Assembly (NCBI GenBank): GCA_017893485.1
Contig: CM030366.1
Location: 75,397,227-75,461,226 of the forward strand
DNA from: Hemerocallis citrina
Lineage: Eukaryota; Streptophyta; Magnoliopsida; Asparagales; Asphodelaceae
DNA: 64,000 nt
Direction: 5' to 3'
A program made the position numbers and the translations under genes. Of this stretch, positions 1-12,514 are shown one piece after another. The notes under the pieces were generated by a model. The model was given only the letters and a program-made list of their open reading frames with translations, was not told the origin of the DNA and ran no database searches. Numbering within the stretch: the first letter of the stretch is position 1; every line of letters begins with the position of its first letter.

Positions 1-1
1 T

Positions 2-2476
2 CCAACCTATGATGCTGTGGCTAAAGAAACATTTTCTCTTCGTGCCGTGTTGTCTTGGACAATCAATGATTTTCCAGCATATGCAAATTTATCTGGATAT
101 AGTACTAAAGGACGTTATGCATGTCCATGTTGTGCTGACCAAACTAGTTCAAGGTGGTTGTACAATGGCAGAAAGTTTTGCTATATGGGTCATAGGAGAT
201 GGTTGCCTGACACACATATATTTCGGGCAGAGGCAGCGACATTTGATGGCACCGACGAGTGGGAACATGCTCCTGGGCCTTCTTCTGGTTCAGATATTTT
301 GAGGCGGGTAGATGGTCATCAATTCAAATATGGAAAAGAACCAGAAGTCAGGACAAAGGGCAAGAAAAGGGCAAGGCCGGAGCAAGGTGAGGAGACCGAT
401 CTATATGGCGAAGATGAGGATCAAAACTTGACAAGTTTAGGTGCATGGAAGAAGAAGAGTATTTTCTTCAAGTTGCCGTATTGGGAATTCAACTTACTGC
501 GACATAATTTAGATGTGATGCATATCGGAAAAAATATTGGTGAGAATTGTATAGGAACAGTTATGGGAGATGATCGGAAGACGAAGGACAATCTCAAGAG
601 CCGACTTGATTTGAAGTCAATGGGCATCCGACATGAGTTGCACCCAGAAGAATTGCCGAACGGGAAAGTACTCCTACCTCCTACAATCTATTCAATGTCA
701 AAATCGGAGTTGGAGTTGTTTTGCAAAGTACTACTTGAACTTAAAGTCCCCGATGGCTATTCTTCTAACATGGCAAGATGTGTCAACTTTAAAGAGAAGA
801 GGCTTCAGGGTCTAAAGTCACACGACTACCACATCCTAATGCAGGATCTCCTTCCTGTGGCCCTAAGGTCTTCAATGTGTGAGCAAGTCACTACTGTCCT
901 GAAAGATCTTTGTAGCATATATAGTTGCTCAAGAATGCTTCGTGTTGAAGATCTGGACCAATTGGAGCAGCAGGCGGCATTGACACTTAGTAAAATGGAG
1001 ATGATATTTCCTCCATCGTTCTTCACTATTATGATTCACTTGATAATCCACCTTGCTGGTGAAGCCAGAATCGGCGGTCCTGTTCACTATCGGTGGATGT
1101 ACCCCATTGAGAGGTAAAATAATTCATTCATCTTACGAAATTGAATTTTCAAAAACTCATTTCTTTTAATCCCCTAATCCGCTCTAGTTTATTAATTGTA
1201 CATGTTCAGGTACCTATACCGGCTAAAGGGTTATGTGAAAAATAGAGCATATCCTGAAGGGTCAATAGCCCAGGGATATCTATCAGAGGAGTGCTCACAT
1301 TTTTTTTCCAGGTATTTGCCTGGTATGGAGACATCTTCCAGTAGACCACGTAGAAATCCAGACATTTCCAACCTTGATGGTGCTCAATATCTTTTTGATA
1401 CCGCTGGCACTACTGTTGGTAAAGTTGATGCATTTGAGATCGATAGCTTAGCGTGGGAACAGGCACATCGATATGTGCTAGACCATCATGTATCAGTGGA
1501 ACCATTTCGAAAGTAAGTTGCTTTTGAATTTAAATCGAATACAGTGAAAACCGCGGAGTTCGATATTTTTGATACTTTTGTTATTCCTAATTTCAGTTGC
1601 TTGTTTTTTAGCGAATTTGTCAGGGACATCAAACGAAGGGCTAGACCAAGAAGACTACCACCACGTGAACAAAACAAGCTGATGAATGAAAAATTTCATA
1701 AGTGGTTTGAATCTCATGTAGGTGAATTACAGTTATGCAAGTTAATCTTTATTATATCTACATTTTCTATGGTGCTGATACGATTTGTGCAAAATTAATA
1801 GGTACATTCTTTGGGTCCTGAAGGTGCGTCATCTGAAATACAAGTACTTGCCAAAGGTCCCTATCAGATGGTCAAAAGATACGGAGGATACATATTCAAT
1901 GGTTTTAGATTTCGTACTAAGGATCGTGAATGTAATTTGAAGTCTCAAAATAGTGGAATAGTAGTGACGTCTAAGACTAGAAGTTATGCTTCCAAATCGG
2001 ACATGAGGCCTGTAGATGGAGATCTCGACTACTATGGAGTGCTCACGGATATCATTGAGTTGAATTATTTTGGCCATTTCCGTGTTGTCTTATTTCGTGG
2101 GGATTGGGCTGAGTTTGATAGGAATTTTGCTAATAACAAGGACAAGCTTGGCTTTACAGTTGTAAACTTCTCAAAATTGGTTCTCATCGGTACACACATT
2201 AGCCATGAGCCATTTGTGTTTCCATCCCAAGTGCAACAAGTGTTCTACATTGCAGATCCAACCCTGCCAAAATCGTATGTGGCTATCCCTATGCAACCAA
2301 GAGATGTATTCCAACTGGGCGATACTTCAGACGATGAAGACGGTGAAGACATGAACAGTTACATTGCTTCTGAGTTTCCTGTGTTTGATGTAAACACAAC
2401 CGATGTTGGAATTTGCGGGACTTGGCTCCGCAAGGATGGAGAAGAGGGCGATGTACTGGAAGATGTCATATTGTAG
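2..2476 (+). CDS. TNP2-type CACTA transposase, 5'-partial, four visible exons
   Basis: This is the cut-and-paste transposase of the CACTA element, expected to bind the element ends and catalyse excision and integration in the nucleus. The frame is open at the window start, so the N-terminus is missing. Inferred exons are 2-1112, 1210-1512, 1612-1717 and 1802-2476; each intron has GT and AG ends and the splices keep the frame. Family hallmarks include the WTINDFPAY and CYMGHRR blocks, HNLDVMHIGKN of the Transposase_21 domain (about 500 bp), a DUF4218-like segment with FPPSFFTIMIHL and GPVHYRWMYP (about 840-1350), and a C-terminal DUF4216-like domain with YGGYIFNGFRFRT and YYGVLTDIIEL (about 1870-2270). 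About 730 residues are visible and I see no internal stop. Intron borders are inferred by eye. Confidence 0.9.
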
Positions 2477-2829
2477 TTTACATGATTTTCAATTGGGTTT
2501 ATTATATGTCTGTAATTTTATGTCTTAAATCTTGTTGTAATATTATGTCTGTAATTTCGAATATGTTCATTGTGAATTTAATACACTGGTTTAATTATCT
2601 TTCTATTTTCTACTGCTTGGTATTATTTACATTAAACTATGCTTAGTGTCATTTGAACCAAACTATCGTTGTAATTTAATCTGTTACAAATCTCATTTTT
2701 TTAATTTTTTTACAATTATGTTGGTTTGTTAATCCTACTAAAGTACAAATTTTATGATAGTTATTATAAACATGTCATTAATTAAATTTGCATATCTAAG
2801 GAAGTTATCGAATCCTTGACAGGTACAAC

Positions 2830-2963
2830 ATGCCGAGGCGTGGAAAGATGATAAATATAAATGATGGCAACGAGAGCCATGGGGATGAGCAGCCACTAAA
2901 TAATAGTGGCAGTCAAACATATGAGAGTGCGGGTAGCACGCCGCCTACTGTCAAAAAACATCG
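2830..2963 (+). CDS. possible first exon of a second CACTA gene (TNPA-position), unidentified
   Basis: An ATG opens a 44-codon frame starting MPRRGKMININDG that stops at a good donor (CG|GTAAG, 2964). It lies 350 bp after the transposase stop, where CACTA elements usually carry their second gene. A matching acceptor occurs at 7551 (AAACAG|AGCGG). Spliced there, the frame continues about 20 codons (about 7553-7613) and stops. The product would be about 60 residues with no recognised domain, so it may be a remnant whose intron has filled with repeats. The intervening 4.6 kb is repeat DNA. Transcript data would be needed to support the splice. Confidence 0.3.
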
Positions 2964-3540
2964 GTAAGTCTTAAAATTGGTATTTTTAAAGAGATTATGG
3001 TCTTGAATGCATGAAAGACACGTACTAGTGTTTGTGAGTCTGCATTGTGGCTGTCGTCTATAAGCATTTCGTCTATGTTTCTTAAGTGGGTTGTGATTAG
3101 AAAGAAAGGGCTGGAGTGGAGATCTGGAAACCCAAATAGAGACATCTCGTTTATTATAATCTACACTTATTGTTGGACCAACCCCCTCTTGCTGTTGTTG
3201 CTGATGTCTCTTTGTGTGCGTGTGTTGAAGAGAATGAAGGGATGAGAGAGAGTTGAGGAAAATGCCGCTATGTTAGCCTGGTGTATCCTCATTCTCTACC
3301 ATCCCTCTTTCTGGCTCCATATATGGCTTCTATATTAAATTGGTTTCCTTCCACGATGACAGTCCGTAATACTACACTTGATATGAGCCCATGTTCATAG
3401 CTGCACCCTATTGCATACTCACAAACAACTAATACTTGTCGGCCTTGCATCGTATGCCCAACCCCTCTTTGGCACATAACATGGTATAGATGACATTGTA
3501 TGACCTGCAAACAAGGATTGTTCAGCCGTGTTGTTGTACT

Positions 3541-3700
3541 GATTTGGAGGATTTTGGTATGCTAGCAGCATACGTAGTTTGGAAGTGAACCCATTTTGGC
3601 TAAAAAATCATGCCAAAGATAGCAATCAGATGCATGAAATCAGCTTCTTTAACAGTATCTGAAAATGAAAATTTCCATAATCTGAGCATATATGTTTCTT
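3541..3700 (-). repeat. inverted copy of part of the 393-bp repeat unit
   Basis: The reverse complement of this stretch reads through the same order of motifs as the array: GGAAATTTTCATTTTCAGATACTG, a TTTGGCATGATTTTTTA block, then AATGGGTTCACTTCCAAACTA and GCTAGCAT. It most resembles the array's right edge (about 6620-6740). With the direct copies downstream, a transcript across this region could fold into long duplex RNA. Confidence 0.8.
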
Positions 3701-4149
3701 TAACAGTGACTGTGAACAATTGTTCTTAATTGGGCTGTGATTAGAAAGATACGAGTTGGAGTGGAGATCTGGAAATCCATATAGAGACATCTTGTTCATA
3801 ATAATTTATTATTATTGTTGTTCTTGTCGCTCTTGCTGTTGTTGCTGATGTCTCTATGTGTTCGTGTGCTGAAGGGAAAGAAGGGATGAGAGAGAGATGA
3901 GGAAAATGCCGCTATGTTAGCCTGGTGTATCCTCATTCTCTACCATTCCTCTTTCTGGCTTCTATATTTGGTTTCCTTCCACGATGACAATTCCAGTTAA
4001 AACTACACTTGCTATGAGCCCTATTCGTATTTTTCTTCCATGAAGAATTGATCTATGACTACAATCTCCATTCAAAACCCAATTGTTCTATATTTGGTTC
4101 CCTCTTGCTGTTGTTGCTGTTGTTGAAGTGAACCCATTTTGTTTTATTG

Positions 4150-6760
4150 TTAGTGAAGCTTATTTTCATGCATCTGATTGTCATCTTGGCATGTTTTTTT
4201 GACCAAAAATGGGTTCACTGTGAACTGAGGATGGTATATAGGTACGTATGCCAAAATCCTCCGGCCGGATATGCACAACAATTGGGTTTTGCGATATAGT
4301 TGGGCTAAAGAAGTAGTAGAGCAACATATAAGCTCAGACAATGGAAATTTTTTTATTTTCAGATACTGTTAAAGTAACCTGATTGCAATCTTTGGCATGG
4401 TTTTTTTAACACAAAATGGGTTCACTTCCAAACTAAGTATGCTGCACAGCATCCCCAGTTTCTTTCACTGTTAGTGATGCTTATTTCACAAACCTGATGG
4501 TCTTCTTAAGCTATTTTATGGTCCCATTTTCACTTAACTGTTAGTGAAGCTGATTTCATGCACCTGATTGTCTTCTTGGCATGTTTGTTTTTTGACCAAA
4601 AATGGGTTCACTGTGAACTGAGGATGGTATATAGGTACGTATGCCAAAATCCTCCGGCCGGATATGCACAACAATTGGGTTTTGCGATATAGTTGGGCTA
4701 AAGAAGTAGTAGAGCAACATATAAGCTCAGATAATGGAAAATTGTTCATTTTCAGATACTGTTAATGTAACCTGATTGCAATCTTTGGCATGGTTTTTTT
4801 AACACAAAATGGGTTCACTTCCAAACTAAGTATGCTGCATAGCATCCCCAGTTTCTTTCACTGTTAGTGAAGCTTATTTCACAAACCTGATGGTCTTCTT
4901 AAGCTATTTTTTGGTCCCATTTTCACTTAACTGTTAGTGAAGCTGATTTCATGCACCTGATTGTCTTCTTGGCATGTTTGTTTTTTTTACCAAAAATGGG
5001 TTCACTGTGAACTGAGGATGGTATATAGGTACGTATGCCAAAATCCTCCGGCCGGATATGCACAACAATTGGGTTTTGCGATATAGTTGGGCTAAAAAAG
5101 TAGTAGAGCAACATATAAGCTCAGATAATGGAAAATTTTTCATTTTCAGATACTGTTAATGTAACCTGATTGCAATCTTTGGCATGGTTTTTTTAACACA
5201 AAATGGGTTCACTTCCAAACTAAGTATGCTGCATAGCATCCCCAGTTTCTTTCACTGTTAGTGAAGCTTATTTCACAAACCTGATGGTCTTCTTAGGCTA
5301 TTTTATGGTCCCATTTTCATTTAACTGTTAGTGAAGCTGATTTCATGCACCTGATTGTCTTCTTGGCATGTTTGTTTTTATACCAAAAATGGGTTCACTG
5401 TGAACTGAGGATGGTATATAGGTACGTATGCCAAAATCCTCCGGCCGGATATGCACAACAATTGGGTTTTGCGATATAGTTGGGCTAAAGAAGTAGTAGA
5501 GCAACATATAAGCTCAGATAATGGAAAATTTTTCATTTTCAGATACTGTTAATGTAACCTGATTGCAATCTTTGGCATGGTTTTTTTAACACAAAATGGG
5601 CTCACTTCCAAACTAAGTATGCTGCATAGCATCCCCAGTTTCTTTCACTGTTAGTGAAGCTTATTTCACAAACCTGATGGTCTTCTTAAGCTATTTTTTG
5701 GTCCCATTTTCACTTAACTGTTAGTGAAGCAGATTTCATGCATCTGATTGTCATCTTGGCATGTTTGTTTTTATACCAAAAATGGGTTCACTGTGAACTG
5801 AGGATGGTATATAGGTACGTATGCCAAAATCCTCCGGCCGGATATGCACATCAGTTGGATTTTAGATTTAGTTGGGCTAAAAAAGTAGTAGAGCAACATA
5901 TAAGCTCAGATAATGGAAATTTTTCATTTTCAGATACTGTTAATGTAACCTGATTGCAATCTTTGGCATGGTTTTTTTAACACAAAATGGGTTCACTTCC
6001 AAACTAAGTATGCTGCATAGCATCCCCAGTTTCTTTCACTGTTAGTGAAGCTTATTTCACAAACCTGATGGTCTTCTTAAGCTATTTTTTGGTCCCATTT
6101 TCACTTAACTGTTAGTGAAGCTGATTTCATGCACCTGATTGTCTTCTTGGCATGTTTGTTTTTATACCAAAAATGGGTTCACTGTGAACTGAGGATGGTA
6201 TATAGGTACGTATGCCAAAATCCTCCGGCCGGATATGCACAACAATTGGGTTTTGCGATATAGTTGGGCTAAAAAAGTAGTAGAGCAACATATAAGCTCA
6301 GATAATGGAAACTTTTTCATTTTCAGATACTGTTAATGTAACCTGATTGCAATCTTTGGCATGGTTTTTTTAACACAAAATGGGTTCACTTCCAAACTAA
6401 GTATGCTGCATAGCATCCCCAGTTTCTTCTTTTGTTGTTAGTGAAGCTTATTTTCATGCATCTGATTGTGATCTTGGCATGTTTTTTTGACCAAAACGGG
6501 TTCACTGTGAACTGAGGATGCTATAGGTACGTATGCCAAAATCCTCCGGATACGCACAACAATTGGGTTTTAGATTTAATTGGGCACAGTGAATTAGTAG
6601 AGCAACATATAAGCTCAGATAATGGAAATTTTCATTTTCAGATACTGTTAATGAAGCTGATTGCCATCTTTGGCATGATTTTTTAACAAAAAATGGGTTC
6701 ACTTCCAAACTAAGTATGCTGCTAGCATCCTCATTTTCTTTCACTGTTAATGAAGCTTAT
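4150..6760 (+). repeat. tandem array of ~393-bp units inside the CACTA element (six units plus a diverged seventh)
   Basis: The landmark GGGTTCACTGTGAACTGAGG occurs at 4211, 4604, 4998, 5391, 5784 and 6175, and in a diverged, shortened form at 6498. The spacings are 393, 394, 393, 393, 391 and 323. Each unit also contains the element CTGTTAGTGAAGC two or three times, so the unit is internally repetitive. Neighbouring units are nearly identical, pointing to recent unequal exchange or replication slippage. Small open frames recur once per unit on both strands but are by-products of the repeat. Confidence 0.95.
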
Positions 6761-7199
6761 TTCATTAAGATCCAGGATGGCAAATTTTGACTGGGCTATG
6801 ATTGGATTGTTTAGTGGATCTTGTCTATGTTCTTAATTGGGCTGTGATTAGAAAGAGTGGGCTCGAGTGGAGATCTGGAAACCCATATAGAGACATCTTG
6901 TTCATAATAATTTATTATTATTGTTGTTCTTGTCTCTCTTGCTGTTGTTGCTGATGTCTCTTTGTGTTCGTGTGCTGAAGGGAAACAAGGGATGAGAGAG
7001 AGATGAGAAAAATGCCGCTATGTTAGCCTGGTGTATCCAAAGTCTCTACCTTTCTTCTTTCTGTTTCCATTTCTGGCTTCTATATATATTTGGTTTCCTT
7101 CTACGATGACAGTTCCATAAAAATACACTTGATATGAGCCCTATCTTATTTTTCTTATTTTTCTTATATTTGGTTTCCGTCCACGATGACAGTTTCATG

Positions 7200-8079
7200 G
7201 ATTGTCTGAACAATCCATGAAGGACATGCTTAGATACTGAATTTTCATTTGTTTTACTGTTTTAGATAGTGGATATTCCCAATCAGAGGAGAATATAAAA
7301 GTTTCAAGTTAGATACTGAATTTTCATTTGTTTTGTTATTTTAGATATATTTAAAAACAAAATTAAGTACTAGATTTTTAGCATTGCAATGTAATTATTT
7401 TACCTCTGTATATATCATTAACAATTCCATTTGCAGTTGGCACTTTGATCTTATAATTTAAGATACAGGTAGTTCTTTTTGCAAGTTCAAAAAATATGTA
7501 TATTCTGTATTGTGGTCTACTGTTCAATTAAACTATTATTTTTTTTAAACAGAGCGGTCGTCCAGATGAAGGAAATTCTGATGATCAGAGCTGAAGCTAC
7601 TCGAGGGGTATGAATCTGCGGTCCTCCTTGCTGTTCTTATGTCCTCCTTGCTGTATGGTTGTTGTTCTTATGTCCTCCTCCTTGCTGTTGTTATGTCAGA
7701 CTGGTTTTTTTTATGAGAGTTATGTCAGACTTTTAATTTGGGATATTTTGGATATTTGTCAGACTGGTTTGTTTGGATATTTGGGATGTTAGTCTCTATA
7801 TTAATTTGTTAATTATGACACTGTTAATTAATCAATGAATTTGGACGTTGATATGACACGTGTGAAACTTGATTATCTTTAATTATTCTTGTATTTGGTT
7901 GTGGTTTGCGCAGTAATATGCAACGAAATTGATTGAATCAGTTGTAAGAATTAGTTTACAGGTTTTGTAAATGAAACTGTGAATTGAAATCGAACGGAAA
8001 AGCGGAGTATCGAAAATAAACGGGCATTAGCCAGAACGGCGTTTTAAAAAATGCCGGTCTATCTAATCTAATTGTTGGA
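7200..8079 (+). other. CACTA interior without a clear gene
   Basis: AT-rich sequence between the last 300-bp repeat and the subterminal repeats. The only coding hint is the short possible exon at 7553-7613 discussed with the second gene. T-rich repeats such as GTCCTCCTTGCTGTT (7618-7690) are low-complexity. Confidence 0.5.
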
Positions 8080-8540
8080 GTGTGTGATACACCGGCGTTC
8101 CAACGCACGCCGGTGAATGTTGTCAGCTGTAACGGCACAGACGTACACCGGCGTTTTTTGGTCGCGCCGATGTTCGTAAATAGGGAAAACCAGGCACTCA
8201 TAAACGCACATACACCGGCGCTCCTTGACCGCCGGTATACTTTCGTTCTACCCCGGCATTTTCATACACGCCGGTGAATGAATAAATACCGGCGGTTTAC
8301 GACCGCCGGTGAATGTATATAGGTGCACAAGAACGGCACTCAGAGACCGACATACACCGGCGTTTTATGACCGCCGGTGTAGTTCTAACATTTACCGGCG
8401 TCCATGAAAACCGCCGGCGTAGACCCCTTCGTTTCAGCGACGCCCGCTTCAGCGGCATTTGGACCGGCGCTATTATAAACGCCGGTGAAAGTTTCACCGG
8501 CGTAAAAAAACGCCGGTAAAGACGTCAAAAAGCGCCGGGA
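8080..8540. repeat. CACTA subterminal repeats (short CCGGCG / CGCCGG motifs in both orientations)
   Basis: About eighteen occurrences of ACCGGCG-like or CGCCGGT-like motifs appear, many as head-to-head pairs separated by short spacers, for example ACACCGGCG followed by ACGCCGGTGAA. In CACTA elements, arrays of short subterminal motifs are the binding sites of the element's own DNA-binding protein (TNPA in Spm). The CpG density here is far above the surroundings, making the zone a likely methylation target. The binding role is inferred from the family. Confidence 0.85.
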
Positions 8541-8546
8541 AAGCTA

Positions 8547-8561
8547 CTTTCTTTTGTAGTG
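8547..8561 (-). repeat. right terminal inverted repeat of the CACTA element
   Basis: On the minus strand this reads CACTACAAAAGAAAG, a classic CACTA terminus. It marks the exact end of the transposon. About 80 bp of flanking DNA (8562-8642) separates it from the next LTR. Confidence 0.9.
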
Positions 8562-8642
8562 CTAGTTCGAGCCAAGCTTGTCTAATATATTAGGCAACCA
8601 ATACATTAGCCAAACCTGATTCTCTGATATCACTAAAAACCC

Positions 8643-11600
8643 TGTCACGCCCCGCTTCCCAAAAATACAGAATACGAGCACGTAATACAAGCCCAGCGAA
8701 TGATTATAATCATCCTTAAGCTATTTCAGAAATCTTTGCAACACATCACAGGCAATATATTAGAATCGGAAGCAAAAGTGGAACCAACATGCAAAACCGA
8801 ATCAAATTCACCAACAGAAATTACTTGAAATCAAATATCATGTTCTCAAATAAAACAGAGTCTGGAAAAACAAATATTCTGGGTCACATCGCCCAAATAC
8901 AAATAATACTCAAGTCTCCAATACCAGAATAATACAAGTCTCACGAATACAAAATAATGTTCTAGCACGAAACAGAAATAATAATTATATCAAGCAACTA
9001 ATACTGCAAGCCGCCAGTACCATCTTGAACCTGTCCGCCGTAATCTGCAATTCATAGAATGCAGGAAAAAGGAAAAGAGAAAACACAGTACCCGTCAATG
9101 GCAAGTCCGGGACACAAATAGAATAGGATACAAGCACATGGAAACTAACTAACCACATGATATACTAACAGGTATTGGTAAACATATGTCTAGTGTCAGG
9201 TCAACAGGTAAACAGGTAAACATGTATAATTATCAGGTAATCAGGTAGTCAGGTGAATATGTATCAAGTATCAGGAAAACAGGTAACAGGAATATCAGGA
9301 TAATCAGGTAAACAGGTAATCATGTATCAGGTTATATCAAGTCTAATCTTTTTATTTACTATCTAGGTAGCACGACATGCATCCTAGTTTTTACTACATG
9401 GTTGCTACAACAAATAATTTTTCTTAGTAAGATTTTCATAGTGGAGTCCATAGCGCAGCGTACTTGGGTACAGGAAACAGGAACAGGCAGAACCTAGTGG
9501 TTCTCTTCTACTCTACATCTTCTTACATAAGAAGCAATGTAGACAGGGTCAGGAAACAGGTATAACCTAGTGGTTATCTTCCGAGAAAACCTTCCTATAT
9601 GGAAGTAATGCAATCAGGTACAGGTAAACAGGCAGGCAGGACACTAGTCCTCTTCCAAGTACACATTTCTATATTTTTCACTAATAGAATCTTCCCTTAA
9701 ACCCCGGCTTAGTTACTTTTATTAATAAGGTCATCAATAGGCATGAGAGTGTACTAAATAATTTCAAACGAACAGGTTATAATTAGGTTTAGACTCAGGG
9801 AATCAGATCAGCAAGTATAGGTACTATATATTCACAAATACAAGCAACATAGTGTATGTTTGTAATCAGGACAGCAAGACCAGTCTGTACTAAAACAGTG
9901 ATTCAAAGACCTACAGGCATGTAAATCATGATCCGTCGAAGGATCTGGAAACTAGACATCCACACGCTTTTAACGGTTATAATAAAGACACACTAGTTCA
10001 CAACATCTCAGCTTAAACCGCATTTCAACACAGATTTCATGCACAGCCAGAAAATAGGGAAATGACTTCAAACACATAAAAACAGCAGGTAAACTCATCA
10101 AATAAATCCACAAAAAATCTGGGGTATTCTCCTATAGATATAGACTCAAAATAATAAGTTTTATAATATTTCAGAAAGTATAGTTATGACATCAAAAATA
10201 GAAATCAACTCAAAATACGATTTTGACGACTCTGGAATTTCTCAACACTGTTGTACGAAATCAAACATATCTCGCAAACAGCAAATCAAAATCCAGTTCT
10301 GCCAAAACGGCGTGAAAATAGATAAAAATTATCCAACTTTCATATCTCACATAAAATTTTCATACAGTAAATTTAGATAAGGTGAAAACGGCATTCAATA
10401 TAGAACAACACGCAGTTTGCAGCAAAAGTAGGTTATAGAAAAGGATATGAACCATCGCTCAAAACTCATCTTTAAAATACGAAAAAAATCTGGGAACACC
10501 CTAACATCATGATGAAACACTGGACAAAATATTATGGTATGATATTTTATATAACCTAGATTTTGAAAATAAATAGTTAATAAAATCTACCCCGAACTGA
10601 ATCTGGAAACTACCGACATACATGCACTAAAATTATCATAACTAATTCATACGAACTCCAAACACAGTGAAACTAGTGGGGTTAGAAAATAGATTCAATC
10701 CTCTACAAATTACTCCGAAATGTCCACGTGGAGATTCGGACTCTAACCCAGGTAAAACAGTAATCAACACAGCACAGCCCGAAATTTCAGATTTACCACA
10801 TCATCTTAGAAACGTCATAACTTCTTCAAAATTGAACCAAACTATTCCAAATTCGAAATGCAGCCTACCCATCATCTAAATATCATATTGGAGGGTTTCT
10901 AACATATCAAACCTAATAATTCTCATATGGGCAATCAGTCAAACACATGATATACAATATGTCACATACGCGATCAAAACTGCACTTGGGTGAAACCTAG
11001 AGCATAAACCTATCAAGCTCCATATCCTAAGTCATCTATGGCCTGTTTTGAACAATAAAGATGAAACACACAAATAAAAATATCATCTTTGGCCGTCTCT
11101 AGTCTCAAACTACCCTATATGTGAACTTTCGACTTGTATCAACCTAAGAAAATTATGTACAAGTTACTTGCCTCTTTTTTGACGATGAACGCGATCAAAC
11201 GAAGCCTAGCTAGCAATGAAATCCACAAGCGAGAAGCCTTTCTACGCGATTCCAAGCGAACCCACGAACCGAAACGCGCCTACGATTGATCTCCTTGAAG
11301 CACGAACCAAAGTGGGTGATGCCCACTTCTCAAAATCAGCAAAGAGAGGGATAGGGGACTGTTTGGGATGGTTGGTGCTGGTTTGGGTGCTGGACGGCCA
11401 CAATAGGAGAGGAGAGACGAAGTTTTGGATGCGGAGTTATATAATATGATGGATGGGGATGATTATGGTGGTCGGCTAGGCAAGGGGACAACAAGGGGGT
11501 GTCGGCCTGGGCACAAGGGAGCAGCCGGGAGGGTTTGAAGGAGGGGGGAGGGGCGGCTACAATTAGGAGAGGGAGAGAGAATATTAGGATTAGGGATTAA

Positions 11601-12042
11601 GAGATATTAGGGTGTATTTAAATGGGTCAAATGTGGGTTAATGGGTAGTGGATATCAATAGGAATCAATAGGTATACAATTGGGTAATGGGTATTGGGTA
11701 GATTTCAAATGGAGATACAAAATACAATGAATTCTATAGCTCCTAAAAATCTCCTTAAGGGCCAAAAATCTCAAATTGGTCAAAACACCTCTAAAAATTC
11801 ATCATGACCCTAAAATAAATAATAAATATGAACGGGGCAAAGAAAATATGAAAAAGAGCTCAAAATGACGAAAAACGAACAAACGGCGCACAATCAGCAC
11901 AAGGAGGTCAAAAATGCAAGAAAAATAATATATAAAGAAAATAATTCAATATATTGTCCAGAAAAATACAAGGAATATAATAATACACCAAAAATGAAAA
12001 ATACCCTCAAAAATACCAAAAAAATGAAAAACAGGGGTTACA
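8643..12042 (-). mobile_element. gypsy-type LTR, minus orientation, ~3.4 kb (family B)
   Basis: On the + strand it starts TGTCACGCCCCG and ends CAGGGGTTACA, so on the minus strand it runs TGTAACCCCTG to CGGGGCGTGACA, a TG...CA LTR. It matches, over most of its length and with many substitutions, the solo LTR at 42742-46169, including shared blocks such as AAGCCCAGCGAATGATT and AAACCCCGGCTT. No internal retrotransposon domains adjoin either end and there is no 5-bp duplication (AACCC left, TTGGA right). It may therefore be a solo LTR whose flank was rearranged when the adjacent tandem array formed. Short open frames inside are not genes. Confidence 0.8.
9160..9340. repeat. degenerate CAGGTAAnC minisatellite within the LTR
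   Basis: The motif CAGGTAA, with variants such as CAGGTAATCAGG and CAGGTAAACAGG, recurs about a dozen times. A homologous but differently expanded stretch lies in the related LTR at about 43260-43440, so it belongs to the LTR family. Confidence 0.8.
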
Positions 12043-12514
12043 TTGGATGAAAGAGGAAGAGACGACCCAAGACTTACTTGAAGCACAAACTGGAGGTGGA
12101 TCAACAAGTAGCGATGAATGAACGATTACATTTAGTTAATTTACATTAAAATGTTGTTCAATTAATTGTAATTAATTGGGAAATTTAGGGTGATGAGATT
12201 CTATATTTAGGTTAAGTTGAAGTGCACGACAATAGTCCAATGCATTCTCTTCGATCTAAGTAGAGGCCATCCGGTTCTTTAAATTCAAGTAATTCCCTTG
12301 ATTTGTAATTTGATTAATTGATCTAAATAGACAAATTTGTATGAATTTTATTCATGTACTTAATTTTATTCAAGAAGTTCAAATTTATTTAATCATTTAC
12401 TTTATTTATTCATGTACTTCAATTATTTATGAAATTTTATTCTTTGCAATTGTTATGAAATTACAAATCCATATACTTGTTCTTTAATAATACTTAAAAA
12501 AAATATCCCTATAC

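Larger units (their letters stand above)
3060..7195 (+). repeat. three direct copies of a ~300-bp repeat (3060-3365, 3725-4020, 6832-7195)
   Basis: Each copy runs from a GGGCTGTGATTAGAAAG-like start through GGAGTGGAGATCTGGAAA, a CTTGCTGTTGTTGCTGATG block and ATGCCGCTATGTTAGCCTGG, to GGTTTCCTTCCACGATGAC. Two copies lie left of the 393-bp tandem array and one lies right of it, so they bracket the array. The copies differ by scattered substitutions and small indels, so they are not very recent. The surrounding stretch has no credible coding frame. Confidence 0.85.
1..8561 (+). mobile_element. CACTA (En/Spm) DNA transposon, 3' portion; 5' end outside window
   Basis: The segment holds a TNP2-type transposase (2-2476), long internal repeats, a subterminal zone full of short CCGGCG/CGCCGG repeats in both orientations (about 8080-8540), and a right terminus at 8561. 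Read on the minus strand, the terminus begins CACTACAAAAGAAAG, the diagnostic CACTA terminal inverted repeat. The bases just outside (CTA, 8562-8564) would be the 3-bp target duplication, but the left end is not visible to confirm it. The transposase reads open through the part seen, so the element may have been autonomous recently. Element class is secure; its full length is unknown. Confidence 0.93.

Noticed and set aside
4150..5953. Recurring ~60-70-residue frames on both strands
   Set aside because: They repeat with the 393-bp unit and change ends through indels in T runs, so they are not under coding constraint.
4200..6760. CRISPR-like array of repeats and spacers
   Set aside because: Units are contiguous 393-bp tandem repeats without unique spacers, in a plant transposon.
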